Assembly (NCBI RefSeq): GCF_018885265.1
Contig: NZ_CP076538.1
Coordinates: 7,538,001 to 7,602,000 of the forward strand
Source: Amycolatopsis aidingensis
GTDB lineage: Bacteria > Actinomycetota > Actinomycetes > Mycobacteriales > Pseudonocardiaceae
Direction: 5' to 3'
Length of the DNA stretch: 64,000 nt
Part shown: piece after piece, positions 1 through 8,518 of the stretch
Numbering within the stretch: position 1 is the stretch's first letter
How the letters are laid out: the number at the start of each line of letters is the position of its first letter
Notes under the pieces: generated by a model
Databases searched by the model: none
What the model saw: only the letters and a program-made list of their open reading frames with translations
Told to the model about the DNA's origin: nothing
Translations under genes and position numbers: made by a program

Positions 1-614
1 TGTACAGCAAGCGGGCCTTCATCGGCCTCGCCGAGCACCTGGTGAACGTGCGCACGCTGGTCGAGGGCGGCGTGTCGGCCCAGCAGCAGGCGGCCGTCGC
101 CAAGGAGGTCAAGGCGAAGAACCCGGACACCGAGGTCACCGGCCCGCAGCCGCTGATGGTGCCGACCGACTACGACGACGCCTACGACGCCAGCTTCTGG
201 ACCATCCCGTGCAACGAGGGCCCGTGGCCGGGCAACCGGCGCAGTGTGATCCGGCAGTCCGAGCGGCTCGGTAAGCAGTACCCGCTGCTCGGCTGGGGCT
301 GGTTGATCCAGCCGTGCATCTTCTGGAAGAACAAGCCGATCGACCTGCCGAAGGTGGACGGCGAGGGCGTGCCGCCGGTGCTGATCGTGCAGTCGGTGCA
401 CGATCCGGCCACGCCGATCGAGGGCGCCCGGCGGGCGCACCGAGCGTTCGAGGGTTCCCGGATGCTGACCATCACCGGCGAGGGCGACCACGGCATCTAC
501 GCGGGTGGCAACGCCTGCGCGGACAGCGTGGTGGAGCGCTACCTTGTGGACGGCATCGTTCCCGAGGACACCAGCTGCCCCGGCATGCCACTGCCGGTGC
601 CGCCAGGCGCCTGA
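1..614 (+). CDS. alpha/beta hydrolase (TAP-like tripeptidyl aminopeptidase), 3' part only
   Basis: The reading frame is already open at base 3 and ends at the TGA at 612-614, so only the C-terminal ~203 residues are present. They match the TAP-like C-terminal domain of secreted actinobacterial S33-type aminopeptidases: the catalytic-acid loop HDPATP near base 400 is followed by the catalytic-His region GEGDHGIY near base 480, and the protein ends in a Pro-rich tail with a late Cys (TSCPGM). The nucleophile Ser, signal peptide and start lie outside the window. Relatives are secreted or lipid-anchored proteases or esterases that trim N-terminal tripeptides; the exact substrate cannot be told. 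A strong hairpin follows 10 bases after the stop. Confidence 0.8.
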   Translation, partial: YSKRAFIGLAEHLVNVRTLVEGGVSAQQQAAVAKEVKAKNPDTEVTGPQPLMVPTDYDDAYDASFWTIPCNEGPWPGNRRSVIRQSERLGKQYPLLGWGWLIQPCIFWKNKPIDLPKVDGEGVPPVLIVQSVHDPATPIEGARRAHRAFEGSRMLTITGEGDHGIYAGGNACADSVVERYLVDGIVPEDTSCPGMPLPVPPGA

Positions 615-623
615 CCCGTACCC

Positions 624-660
624 AGGGGCCCCGCCGAGCGGCCTGCTCGGCGGGGCCCCT
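624..660. terminator. bidirectional intrinsic terminator
   Basis: A perfect 16-bp inverted repeat (arms 624-639 and 645-660, loop GGCCT) lies between the convergent peptidase and membrane-protein genes, 5 bp before the latter's stop. There is no U-tract, as is usual in actinobacteria. Confidence 0.85.
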
Positions 661-665
661 GTTCG

Positions 666-1085
666 TCATCGGCTGGTCGGCGCGATCGTGGGCGGGTTCG
701 GGGCCTGGGAGCTAGGCGGAACCGATGGTGGCGTGGTGGCCTCGCTCGGGCCGACGGTCGCACTCGGGCTCGGCGGTCCGGTGGTGTGCGGCGGGCTCGC
801 GGGGTCCGGGGTGGCGGGAGTGCTCGGCCCCGGTGTGCCGCGCACCGAGGCGGGCCCCGGTCCCGCGGGCACCGCGGGACCGCGCTGCCCCGGTTCGAGG
901 GTGACCACGATCGCCACCACCGCGGCCACCGTGGTCAGGGTGCTCGCGCCGATGGCGAGCCCCCTGTTCCTGCGCCGCACCCGCCGCCCGCGGCGCAGGA
1001 CCTCGGCAACGTCGATACCGATCGGCGGGCCGTCCCCCGCCGCGCGGAACAGGGCACGCACGTCCTCGTCTCGCATGTCCCTCAC
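666..1085 (-). CDS. single-pass membrane protein paired with a SigE-like sigma factor
   Basis: 139 residues. A short charged N-terminal part (MRDMRDEDVRALFRAAG) and a basic stretch RRGRRVRRRNRG precede one hydrophobic helix at about residues 43-62; a Pro/Ser/Thr-rich tail of about 70 residues follows. The start overlaps the stop of the sigma gene by 4 bp (ATGA type), so the two are translationally coupled. Genes in this position after SigE-family sigma factors often code for small membrane proteins of unknown or anti-sigma role. No ZAS motif (HxxxCxxC) is visible, so it is not a classical zinc anti-sigma factor. The role in sigma control is an inference from position. Confidence 0.7.
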   Translation of the reverse strand: MRDMRDEDVRALFRAAGDGPPIGIDVAEVLRRGRRVRRRNRGLAIGASTLTTVAAVVAIVVTLEPGQRGPAVPAGPGPASVRGTPGPSTPATPDPASPPHTTGPPSPSATVGPSEATTPPSVPPSSQAPNPPTIAPTSR

Positions 1086-1624
1086 CTCCGCTTCTCACTC
1101 GCCAGGGACAGCCCGTCCAGCTGCGGGCCGAGCCGCTGCCGCAGGGTGGCCAGCCCGCGCGCGGCCTGGCTCTTCACCGTGCCCGTTGAGCAGCGCAACG
1201 CGGCCGCCGTCTCCTCGACGCTGAGGTCGTCCCAGTACCGCAGCACCAGCACCGCCCGCTGCCGTGGCGGTACGGCGGCCAGCGCGGACCGCAGCAGCAT
1301 CCGCTGCTCGTGATCGTGCCCAGCGCCTTCGGGCCGCACCGGCGTCTCGACCTGCTCGCCGACCAGCCGCTCCCGCCACCGCCACAGCCGCCGGTTCTCC
1401 GCGAAGAAGGTGCGCACCACGACGCGCCGCGCGTAGGCGTCCAGCGCGTCACGGCGCGCAAGGCGAGGCCAGGCCAGGTACAGCCGCAGCAGCGCGGTCT
1501 GCGTGATGTCCTCTGCCCGGTGCCAGTCACCGCACAGCAGGTACGCCGTCGAGCGCAACGAGTGCACCCGCGCGGCGAAGTACCGGCTGAACTCGCCGTC
1601 GGACGGCGCGGAGGAAAGCGGCAC
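1082..1624 (-). CDS. SigE-family (ECF-like) RNA polymerase sigma factor
   Basis: 180 residues, the usual size of the actinobacterial SigE-type sigma-70 family. Region 2 is at about residues 15-85 (LRSTAYLLCGDWHRAEDITQ, LYLAWPRL) and region 4 at about 110-165 (LPPRQRAVLVLRYWDDLSVEE-like segment and the helix-turn-helix CSTGTVKSQAARGLATLR). It directs RNA polymerase to alternative promoters. The start is GTG, 2 bp after the stop of the upstream Pro-rich gene, and its end overlaps the downstream membrane gene, so three genes form one leftward operon. Signal and regulon are unknown. Confidence 0.88.
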   Translation of the reverse strand: MPLSSAPSDGEFSRYFAARVHSLRSTAYLLCGDWHRAEDITQTALLRLYLAWPRLARRDALDAYARRVVVRTFFAENRRLWRWRERLVGEQVETPVRPEGAGHDHEQRMLLRSALAAVPPRQRAVLVLRYWDDLSVEETAAALRCSTGTVKSQAARGLATLRQRLGPQLDGLSLASEKRR

Positions 1625-1626
1625 CG

Positions 1627-1947
1627 TCAGGGGCGCCCGCCTGCCGGGATGTCGACCGGCACCTGTGCCCCTGGCCGGGTCTCGACCGGGGTCTGCGAGA
1701 CCGGCGACGGGGTGGCGGCGGGCGGACTGGGGACGACGGTGGGCTCCTCGCTGGGCGTGACCGCGGGTGTGGAAGCAGGCGCCGGGGCGGGCGTGGAGGG
1801 GACGGGCTCCTGGGCTGGGGTGGACTCGACCGGCTTCTGCGTGGCGGGCGGCTCAGCCGGAGCGGTGTCCGCACCCGCGACCAGCGGAATGCCGACCCCC
1901 AGCCCGAGCACCACGGCGAAGCCGGACAGCACAAGACGAGTACGCAT
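1627..1947 (-). CDS. small secreted or anchored Pro/Thr-rich protein
   Basis: 106 residues from the ATG at 1947, chosen because GGGAG lies about 5 bases upstream; a longer frame to 2019 has no ribosome site. The N-terminus MRTRLVLSG plus a hydrophobic run to LVAGADTAPA looks like a signal peptide with cleavage after about residue 25. The rest is a low-complexity P/T/S/E tail. First gene of the sigma operon. No enzyme motif is seen; a cell-wall-spanning or sensing role is only a guess. Confidence 0.65.
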   Translation of the reverse strand: MRTRLVLSGFAVVLGLGVGIPLVAGADTAPAEPPATQKPVESTPAQEPVPSTPAPAPASTPAVTPSEEPTVVPSPPAATPSPVSQTPVETRPGAQVPVDIPAGGRP

Positions 1948-2113
1948 AGATCTCCCTGTTGTGGACGCCATGTGGATCTCAGTGGATCTCAGCCGGATGC
2001 CGCCTCCGGTCGGCGGCACCGCTGCCGTTACTCATGCGCCGGACCCGCCCGCGGGTTGCACCGATTTGGCGGACGATCTTCACCGGGAAGAATTCCACAG
2101 GCTGCGGCCCGAG

Positions 2114-2122
2114 TTGTCCACA
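2114..2122 (+). other. isolated DnaA-box-like 9-mer
   Basis: TTGTCCACA matches the actinobacterial form of the DnaA box. A weaker relative (AATTCCACA) lies 14 bp upstream. Two sites do not make an origin; this may be chance in a 230-bp intergenic region. Confidence 0.3.
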
Positions 2123-2165
2123 GGCTGTGGAGAACCTGGGGGAACCCCGCATTCTGGATCGGTAC

Positions 2166-2171
2166 TAGTAT
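2166..2171 (+). promoter_or_regulatory. -10 hexamer TAGTAT, probable leaderless promoter of the XRE gene
   Basis: TAGTAT ends 7 bases before the ATG at 2179 and no Shine-Dalgarno is present, which fits transcription starting at the start codon. Confidence 0.5.
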
Positions 2172-2178
2172 CGAATCC

Positions 2179-2442
2179 ATGGTGCGAGTCCCGTTGACCG
2201 ACCAGGAACGCGAGCGCGGCTTACGGCTGGGTGCGGTCCTACGCGAAGCGCGCGGCAAGCGGAGCATGGTCGACGTCGCGGAGCAGGCGGGGATCTCGGT
2301 GGAGACCCTGCGCAAGATCGAGACCGGCCGGATCCCGACGCCTGCCTTCTTCACCGTCGCCGCGGTGGCCGACGCGGTGGGCCTGCCGCTGGACGGCCTG
2401 CGGTCGGCTGTGGACAGCCAGGGAGCGGTGCTGGCCCCCTAG
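2179..2442 (+). CDS. XRE-family helix-turn-helix regulator
   Basis: 87 residues, almost entirely one HTH_3 domain. The recognition region VDVAEQAGISVETLRKIETG (about residues 34-53) is a textbook Cro/CI-type HTH, followed by PTPAFFTVAAVADAVGLPLDGL. There is no ligand domain. The protein resembles small conserved actinobacterial XRE regulators with unknown targets. Start ATG 2179 is supported by the leaderless -10. The stop codon is supplied by the first bases of a CTAGGC repeat half-site. Confidence 0.85.
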   Translation: MVRVPLTDQERERGLRLGAVLREARGKRSMVDVAEQAGISVETLRKIETGRIPTPAFFTVAAVADAVGLPLDGLRSAVDSQGAVLAP

Positions 2443-2453
2443 GCTGTGTTTAA
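2439..2453 (+). repeat. half-site of a dispersed inverted-repeat element (CTAGGCYGTGTTTAA)
   Basis: CTAGGCTGTGTTTAA overlaps the XRE stop codon. The same 15-mer with one change forms one end of the 89-bp element at 30982-31070, on the other strand. Confidence 0.4.
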
Positions 2454-2529
2454 CACCGAACCCGTCCACGGGCCGGGGTAGCCGGTAAAGAACCGCCAAC
2501 AATGCCTGTCCGGTAGTTCCGAACTGGGC

Positions 2530-2535
2530 TACGTT
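2530..2535 (+). promoter_or_regulatory. -10 hexamer TACGTT, probable leaderless promoter of the Nramp-like gene
   Basis: TACGTT sits 7 bases before the ATG at 2543; no ribosome-binding sequence is present. Confidence 0.5.
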
Positions 2536-2542
2536 GCCTGGC

Positions 2543-3829
2543 ATGTCGAGCAACGTTGGGCACGATGAGGTGGCCGTCCCGGTGGGCTGGCGGGCGCGGC
2601 TGCGCCAGATCGGTCCGGGAATCATGGCCGCTGCCACCGGGGTGGGCGCCGGGGACCTGGTGGCCACCATGGTCGCCGGATCGCGGTTCGGGTACACCCT
2701 GCTCTGGGCGGTGATCGTCGGCACCGTCTTCAAGATCGCCCTCGCCGAGGCGGTCGGCCGCTGGCACCTGACCTCCGGCAGGACGCTGCTGGCAGGCTGG
2801 CGCACGCTCGGCAAGTGGGTGCTGGTGTACTTCGGCGCCTACGCCGTGGTGTGGGGGTTCGTCTACGGCGCCACCGCGATGTCCGCGTCCGGGCTGCCGC
2901 TGAACGCGCTGTTCCCCGCGGTCTCGGTGCGGTACTGGGCGATGCTCTGCGGGGTGCTGGGGTTCCTGCTGGTCTGGTTCGGCCGCTACGCCCTGATCGA
3001 GAAGGTGATGACGGCGTTCGTCGGCATCATGTTCGTGACCGTGGTGGGCACGGCGGTCCTGGTGGCGCCGAACCTGCTGGACGCCGCGGGCGGCTTCGTC
3101 CCGCGGCTGCCGGAAGGCTCCTTCGTGTACGTGCTCGGCCTGATCGGCGGGGTGGGCGGCACCATCACCATGGCGGCCTACGGCTACTGGACGATGGCCA
3201 AGGGCTGGCGCTCCTCGCGGTGGCTTTCGATGATGCGGCTGGACAACACGGCCGGGTACGTCACCACCGGGATCTTCGTGATCGCCATGTTGATCGTCGG
3301 GTCGGAGCTGCTGCTGGGGCAGGGCGTCGTCAAGGGCGACAAGGGCCTGCTGATGCTCGGCAACGTGCTGGCCGCCGACTACGGCGAGTGGGCCCGGATC
3401 CCGTTCCTGATCGGGTTCTTCGCGGTGACCTTCAGCTCGCTGATCGGCGTGTGGAACGGGGTCAGCCTGCTGTTCGCCGACTGGTGGCGGACCTGGCGGC
3501 TGCCCGCGGACGCGCCGGAGGAATCGGTGGCCGACTACGACCGCAAGGCGGGCGTGCGCAGCCCGGTCTACCGCGGATACGTGCTGTGGCTGACCTTCCC
3601 GCCGATGGCGCTGCTGTTCCTTGACCGGCCGTTCCAGCTCACCGTGGCCTACGGGGCGCTCGGCGCGTTGTTCATGCCGTTCCTCGCCGCGACCCTGCTG
3701 GTGCTGCTGAACTCGCGCGGGCTCGGCCCGGATGGCCGCTCCCGCTGGCTGTCCAACGGGCTGCTCACCCTGTGCCTGGTGCTGTTCGGTTACCTGGCCG
3801 TCGACAAGCTGATCGGCCTGTTCAGCTGA
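2543..3829 (+). CDS. Nramp-superfamily membrane transporter, divergent
   Basis: 428 residues with about 11 hydrophobic helices and the opening signature of the family (LRQIGPGIMAAATGVGAGD, about residues 19-37). In true Mn/Fe Nramp proteins helix 1 carries DPGN and helix 6 carries MPHN. Here these places read GVGAGD and TITMAAYGYW, so the canonical metal ligands are missing. It is therefore likely an Nramp-related permease of another specificity (for example the Mg- or Al-type relatives), located in the cytoplasmic membrane. ATG 2543 was preferred to TTG 2534 because of the leaderless -10. It stands alone and converges on the DUF6297 gene with a 3-bp gap. Confidence 0.75.
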   Translation: MSSNVGHDEVAVPVGWRARLRQIGPGIMAAATGVGAGDLVATMVAGSRFGYTLLWAVIVGTVFKIALAEAVGRWHLTSGRTLLAGWRTLGKWVLVYFGAYAVVWGFVYGATAMSASGLPLNALFPAVSVRYWAMLCGVLGFLLVWFGRYALIEKVMTAFVGIMFVTVVGTAVLVAPNLLDAAGGFVPRLPEGSFVYVLGLIGGVGGTITMAAYGYWTMAKGWRSSRWLSMMRLDNTAGYVTTGIFVIAMLIVGSELLLGQGVVKGDKGLLMLGNVLAADYGEWARIPFLIGFFAVTFSSLIGVWNGVSLLFADWWRTWRLPADAPEESVADYDRKAGVRSPVYRGYVLWLTFPPMALLFLDRPFQLTVAYGALGALFMPFLAATLLVLLNSRGLGPDGRSRWLSNGLLTLCLVLFGYLAVDKLIGLFS

Positions 3830-3832
3830 CCG

Positions 3833-5050
3833 CTAGCGGAGGATGCCGTAGGCGGTGAGGGCCAGGGTGATCAGCACGGCGGCCAGGCCGAAGGGCAGGC
3901 CGGCCAGCAGCAGGATGCCGAGCACGCCGAGGTCGGCGCCGCGGGTGACCTGGGTGACCAGCCGGACGGGCACCTGCCCGAACGGCAGGTCGGTGCCGCC
4001 GAGGTCGTCATAGCTGACCGGCGGCCGGGCGGCGGTACGCAGCACGGAACCGGTGGCCACCGGCAGGGCCAGCCAGGCGGTACCGGCCAGTGGCGCGCCG
4101 AGCAGCAGGGTCACTGCGGCCAGCACCAGACCCCAGACGGCCGCCAGCCCGCCGAGCGTCACCGCGAACCACAGCCGCAACGCGCCCGCCGAGGTGTCCA
4201 GCCAGCGCAGCTTGCCCGGCGAGCGCCACAGCTCGCCGATCCCTGCGCCGAAGGGGATCAGCGCGGCGAAGGCACCCAGCCCGACCAGCACCACGCCCGG
4301 CACGGCGGGCAGCGCGGCATGGGCGAGCCCCGCGGTGAGCGCGAGCAGCAGGGCCGAGCCCAGAAACCTGGCCCGGCCCAGCACCCCGAGCCAGGCCAGC
4401 CGCGGCAGGGTCGGGGGCCGCAGGGACCACCCGCCGATCGGCCGGGCGGACGGCAGCATCAGCATCGGGTCGAGGAAACTCACCGCGACCGAACGGATCA
4501 GGCGCTCGGCCCAGGTGTGCACCAGTCGTCGCCGCCCGGCAGCCGCCGCAACCGGTAACCGCCGCGGGGACCGCCATGGCGTTCCCGGCGCGCGGGCGGC
4601 GAGGACGAGGGCAGGGACCGCGCTGCCGGCCAGCAGGCAGGCGCCGGTCAACCAGGCCCACGGCGGGAATGTGGCCACGGTGGCCAGGAAGGTGCCGAGA
4701 TAGCCAAGGGCGAGCACCCGGGTCGACCAGCCCAGCCACAACCGCCCGCTGATCGCCCGGACCCGGTCGGCGCCTGCGAAGTCCAGCCAGGTCAACGCCG
4801 CCGGTTCGGCCCAGAGAAAGGCCCGCCGCAGCAGGGACTGCCAGGCGAAGGCACAGCAGACTGCCAGCAGGCCGAGCAACACCACCGGCGCGGGACGCGC
4901 GCCGTCGAACAGCGCCTCCCGCCACCAGTCCAGCCGGAAGAACGCGGTGACCAGCAGGCCGATGCCGAACAACGCGAGGAAGGTCTGGTAGTCCCCACTG
5001 AACACCCCGGCGAAGCGGGCCCTCCCCGGCGGCCGCACGTGGTTGTTCAC
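3833..5050 (-). CDS. DUF6297-like integral membrane protein, putative ABC exporter subunit
   Basis: 405 residues from GTG 5050, which overlaps the ATPase stop (GTGA, 4 bp); a longer frame would run deep into the ATPase gene and is rejected. About 10-12 hydrophobic helices span the protein, beginning YQTFLALFGIGLLVTAFF near residue 20. There is no recognised catalytic motif. Fixed coupling to an ABC ATPase with no other permease nearby makes it the likely membrane part of an exporter. Substrate unknown. The family name is from recognition only. Confidence 0.75.
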   Translation of the reverse strand: MNNHVRPPGRARFAGVFSGDYQTFLALFGIGLLVTAFFRLDWWREALFDGARPAPVVLLGLLAVCCAFAWQSLLRRAFLWAEPAALTWLDFAGADRVRAISGRLWLGWSTRVLALGYLGTFLATVATFPPWAWLTGACLLAGSAVPALVLAARAPGTPWRSPRRLPVAAAAGRRRLVHTWAERLIRSVAVSFLDPMLMLPSARPIGGWSLRPPTLPRLAWLGVLGRARFLGSALLLALTAGLAHAALPAVPGVVLVGLGAFAALIPFGAGIGELWRSPGKLRWLDTSAGALRLWFAVTLGGLAAVWGLVLAAVTLLLGAPLAGTAWLALPVATGSVLRTAARPPVSYDDLGGTDLPFGQVPVRLVTQVTRGADLGVLGILLLAGLPFGLAAVLITLALTAYGILR

Positions 5051-5661
5051 GACATGTCCAGCACGTGGTCGGCCGAGTCCAGCAGTGGCGGGTAGTGCGT
5101 GGCCAGTACTACCGCCGCGCCGGCTTCGGTGGCGCGGGCGACCACTGTAGACAGCCACCCCTTGCCATCGGCATCCAGCGCCCGCTCGGGCTCGTCAAGT
5201 AGCAGCACCTCGAACGGACGGGCGGTGGCACCGAGCAGCAGCAACCGTCGCCGCTGCCCGGCGGAGAGCTGGCCCGCGGTGACCCCCGCCCGCTCGGCCA
5301 GTCCCGCGTCCGCGATCAGCTCGCCGGGATCGCCGAGCTCGAAGCCGAACGAGCCTGCCAGCAGTTCCAGGTGCTGCACCGGGGTGAGCTCGGCGAAGAT
5401 GTCGGAGTCGTCGAGCAGGGCGGAAACCCGGCGGCGGAACGACCGGTCCCGCTCATCGGGTGCGTGGCCCTGCACCAGCACGGTGCCCTCGGTCGGGGTC
5501 TGCATACCGTAGAGGCAGTGCAACAGGGTGGACTTCCCGGTGCCGTTGTCCCCGACCAGCGCGAGGCATTCGCCGGGGGCGAGGCTGCCGTCCACCCCGC
5601 GGAACAGCCACTCCTCGCCGAGGTGCACGCCGAGGCCGTGCGCGCTGATCGCCGGGTTCAC
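5047..5661 (-). CDS. ABC transporter ATP-binding protein
   Basis: 204 residues, a compact single nucleotide-binding domain. Walker A GDNGTGKST is at about residues 38-46, the Q-loop region near 85, the signature LSAGQRRR near 134, Walker B VLLLDEP near 155 and the switch His in ATHYP near 187. It binds and hydrolyses ATP to drive the partner membrane protein encoded next, with which it overlaps by 4 bp; its own start overlaps the LLM gene stop by 4 bp, so three genes form one operon. Confidence 0.92.
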   Translation of the reverse strand: MNPAISAHGLGVHLGEEWLFRGVDGSLAPGECLALVGDNGTGKSTLLHCLYGMQTPTEGTVLVQGHAPDERDRSFRRRVSALLDDSDIFAELTPVQHLELLAGSFGFELGDPGELIADAGLAERAGVTAGQLSAGQRRRLLLLGATARPFEVLLLDEPERALDADGKGWLSTVVARATEAGAAVVLATHYPPLLDSADHVLDMS

Positions 5662-6539
5662 CGCAGGAGTTCGATGACCGGCGCGAAGTCGGTCATGCTC
5701 GGCTCCAGCACGGTGAAGTAGCTGAAGCCGAACCGCTCGCGCGCGACCCGCAGCTGCTCGGCCATCTGCGCCGGGGTGCCGGTGAGCGCGGTGGGCACGT
5801 CCGCGAGCTGCGCCAGGCTGAGGTTCGGCATCTCGGCGGACAGCCGCTCCAGCGCCTCGGACCGGTCCCGGCCCGGCGTCACCCGGAAGACGATGACGTT
5901 GAACTCCACCTCATCCGCCCGCTCGCCCAGCGTGGCCATGGCGAACTCGGTGCGCTCGGCGACCACCTCGGCGGGCGCGAACACCGGCGGCGCGACGTTG
6001 GTGCCAGCCACGGTCCCGGAGAACCCGATCACATCGGCGTGCCGTGCCGCCAGCCGCAGCACCCGCTCACCCTGGCCCGCGATCATCAGCGGTGGCCCGG
6101 ACGGCCGGACCGGCCGCGGCTGGTGCTCCGCGCCGGCGAACATGCCGCGCAGTGCGGTGACGGTGCGTTCGAGGTGGTCCGCGCGTTCCCCGCCGCTGGG
6201 GAACGGCAGCCCTGCCGCCTCGAACTCGGACCGGACGTAGCCCGCGCCGAGCCCCAGCTCCAGCCTGCCCCCGGTGAACTGGTCGGTGCCCGCCACCTCA
6301 CGGGCCAGCAGCGCCGGGTTGTAGAAGCCCGCGTTCAGCACGTAGGTGCACAGCCGGATGCGTTCGGTGGTCTCGGCGGCCAGCACCAGCGCGGGGAACG
6401 GCGGCGGCATGCCGAGGTGGTCGGCCACCCCGAGCACGTCGTAGCCGAGTTCCTCGGCCTTGCGGCACTTGTCCACCCAGTCGGCGCGTTCGGCGGGCGC
6501 CAGCATGGTCACGCCGAACCGGAACGGTCGCGAAGTCAT
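5658..6539 (-). CDS. LLM-class F420-dependent oxidoreductase
   Basis: 293 residues with the luciferase-like TIM-barrel pattern: FRFGVTMLAPAERADWVD at the start, VADHLG near 39, RIRLCTYVLNAGFYNPALLAREVA around 60-85 and GRLELGLGAGYVRSEF near 92-107. It resembles the TIGR03621-type F420-dependent subfamily of actinobacteria, which use reduced F420 for hydride transfer; the substrate is unknown. First gene of the operon with the ABC ATPase and DUF6297 protein. An ATG start at 6539 follows a 130-bp gap holding an inverted-repeat element. Confidence 0.85.
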   Translation of the reverse strand: MTSRPFRFGVTMLAPAERADWVDKCRKAEELGYDVLGVADHLGMPPPFPALVLAAETTERIRLCTYVLNAGFYNPALLAREVAGTDQFTGGRLELGLGAGYVRSEFEAAGLPFPSGGERADHLERTVTALRGMFAGAEHQPRPVRPSGPPLMIAGQGERVLRLAARHADVIGFSGTVAGTNVAPPVFAPAEVVAERTEFAMATLGERADEVEFNVIVFRVTPGRDRSEALERLSAEMPNLSLAQLADVPTALTGTPAQMAEQLRVARERFGFSYFTVLEPSMTDFAPVIELLR

Positions 6540-6560
6540 GCCTCCTGCATACCCGCCTCT

Positions 6561-6667
6561 GCTGTGAGTGTCCCGCCCACCCGTCTCCCACCACCACCCA
6601 AACGGAGACGCTGACGCGTCGCTGCACCCATTACTGCGAAATTCGCAGTGAAAGGGACACTCACAGC
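6561..6667. repeat. 107-bp palindromic element with CTGTGAGTG ends
   Basis: Perfect 14-bp inverted ends GCTGTGAGTGTCCC (6561-6574) and their complement (6654-6667) enclose a second hairpin ACTGCGAA-A-TTCGCAGT (about 6632-6648). It begins 3 bp past the pckG stop on the minus strand, so it may also end pckG transcription. The arm GCTGTGAGTG recurs at 31789-31811, pointing to a dispersed repeat family. Confidence 0.6.
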
Positions 6668-6669
6668 GG

Positions 6670-8493
6670 TCAGGAGAGGCGCTGTTTGAGGGCGGCCAGC
6701 TCGTCGTGCATGGTCGAGGGCACCTTGTCGCCGATCTTGGCGAACCATTCCTCGATCATCGGGATCTCCTGGCGCCACTCGTCCACGTCCACGGCCAGCG
6801 CGGCCTCGATGTCCTCCCGCGGCTCCTTGACCCCGTCCAGGTCCAGGTCGTCGGCGGTGGGCACGTAGCCGATCGGCGTCTCGGTCGCGCTCGCGGTGCC
6901 CTCGATCCGCTCGATGATCCACTTCAGCACGCGGGAGTTCTCGCCGAATCCGGGCCACAGGATGCGCCGGTCATCCCCGCGGCGGAACCAGTTCACGTAG
7001 TAGATCTTCGGCAGCTTGGCGTCGTCGGCGTTCTTGCCCAGCTGCACCCAGTGGTTGAAGTAGTCCCCGGCGTGGTAGCCGATGAACGGCAGCATCGCCA
7101 TCGGGTCACGGCGTACCTCGCCGACCTTGCCCGCGGCGGCCGCGGTCTTCTCCGAGGACATGGTGGTGCCCATGAACACCCCGTGCTGCCAGTCCCGCGC
7201 CTCGTTCACCAGCGGCACGGTGGTGGCGCGGCGGCCGCCGAACAGGATCGCCGAGATCGGCACGCCCTTGGGGTCGTCCCACTCCGGCGCCAGGATCGGG
7301 CACTGCGACATCGGCGTGCAGTACCGCGAGTTCGGGTGCGCGGCCGGCTCATCGGAGTCCGGGGTCCAGTCCTGCCGCTTCCAGGAGGTGGCGTGCGCGG
7401 GCTCACCCTCCATGCCTTCCCACCACACGTCACCCTCTTCGGTGAGCGCCACGTTGGTGAACACCGAGTTGCCCTTCTCGATGGTGCGCATCGCGTTCGG
7501 GTTGGTGTGCCAGTTGGTGCCCGGCGCGACGCCGAAGAACCCGGCCTCCGGGTTCACCGCGTACAGCCTGCCGTCCTCGCCGAACCGCATCCAGGCGATG
7601 TCGTCGCCGAGGGTCTCCACCCGCCAGCCGGGGATGGTCGGCTGCAACATCGCCAGGTTGGTCTTGCCGCAGGCGCTGGGGAAGGCCGCGGCGATGTAGT
7701 AGGCCTTGTTCTCCGGGGAGATCAGCTTGAGGATCAGCATGTGCTCGGCGAGCCAGCCCTCGTCCCGTGCCATCACCGAGGCGATCCGCAGCGAGTAGCA
7801 CTTCTTGCCGAGCAGCGAGTTGCCGCCGTAGCCGGAGCCGTAGCTCCAGATCATCCGCTCCTCGGGAAAGTGCGTGATGTACTTGGTGTCGTTACACGGC
7901 CACGGCACGTCCTGCTCGCCCGGCTCCAGCGGCGCGCCGACCGAGTGCAGCGCGGGCACGAACTCGCGCTCGTTGCCGTCGTCGTCGATGAACTTCTCCA
8001 GCGCCGCCGCGCCCATCCTGGTCATCACCCGCATCGAGGCGACCACGTAGGCGAAGTCGGTGATCTCGATCCCCAGCTTCGGCTTGTCGTCCCCGAGCGG
8101 CCCCATGCAGAACGGGATGACGTACATCGTCCGACCACGCATGCAGCCCCGGTAGAGCTCGGTCATGGTCGCCTTCATCTCGTCCGGGTGCATCCAGTTG
8201 TTGGTCGGTCCGGCATCCGCCTCGTCCCGCGAGCAGATGAAGGTGCGCTCCTCCACCCGCGCGACGTCGGAGGGGTCGGAGGCGGCCCAGTACGAGTTGG
8301 GCTTCGACTTCAGCGGCACGAACGTCCCGGCTGCCACGAGCTCGGCGTTCAGGCGCTCGGCTTCCGCATCGGAGCCGTCCACCCACACCACTCGGTCCGG
8401 GGTGGTCAGCTCAGCGACCTCCCGGACCCAGGACAGCACGCGGCTGTGCGTGGTCGGCGCGCTGCTCAGTCCGGGGATGGCTACTGCAGTCAT
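6670..8493 (-). CDS. pckG: phosphoenolpyruvate carboxykinase (GTP)
   Basis: 607 residues, the normal length. It converts oxaloacetate + GTP to phosphoenolpyruvate, GDP and CO2 in gluconeogenesis or anaplerosis. Visible signatures: [13 protein letters not shown] (PEP/oxaloacetate site region), the kinase P-loop [12 protein letters not shown] near residue 275, [20 protein letters not shown] after it, and [21 protein letters not shown] 8493 was chosen over an upstream frame because AGGAGA stands 6-7 bases before it. Monocistronic by spacing. An 18-bp hairpin lies in its 5' leader. Confidence 0.97.
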   Translation of the reverse strand: MTAVAIPGLSSAPTTHSRVLSWVREVAELTTPDRVVWVDGSDAEAERLNAELVAAGTFVPLKSKPNSYWAASDPSDVARVEERTFICSRDEADAGPTNNWMHPDEMKATMTELYRGCMRGRTMYVIPFCMGPLGDDKPKLGIEITDFAYVVASMRVMTRMGAAALEKFIDDDGNEREFVPALHSVGAPLEPGEQDVPWPCNDTKYITHFPEERMIWSYGSGYGGNSLLGKKCYSLRIASVMARDEGWLAEHMLILKLISPENKAYYIAAAFPSACGKTNLAMLQPTIPGWRVETLGDDIAWMRFGEDGRLYAVNPEAGFFGVAPGTNWHTNPNAMRTIEKGNSVFTNVALTEEGDVWWEGMEGEPAHATSWKRQDWTPDSDEPAAHPNSRYCTPMSQCPILAPEWDDPKGVPISAILFGGRRATTVPLVNEARDWQHGVFMGTTMSSEKTAAAAGKVGEVRRDPMAMLPFIGYHAGDYFNHWVQLGKNADDAKLPKIYYVNWFRRGDDRRILWPGFGENSRVLKWIIERIEGTASATETPIGYVPTADDLDLDGVKEPREDIEAALAVDVDEWRQEIPMIEEWFAKIGDKVPSTMHDELAALKQRLS

Positions 8494-8518
8494 CTCTTCT
8501 CCTGACTCCGACGAACAA

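Noticed and set aside
2092..2122. DnaA-box-like pair considered as oriC
   Set aside because: Only one good box, no dnaA or dnaN, and no AT-rich unwinding region.
2160..2185. A tRNA-like TCGAATCC near the XRE start
   Set aside because: No acceptor or anticodon stems can be drawn around it.
6706..8505. A 599-codon open frame antisense to pckG
   Set aside because: It mirrors the third-codon GC bias of a certain gene, has no ribosome site and codes for His/Arg/Gly-rich nonsense.
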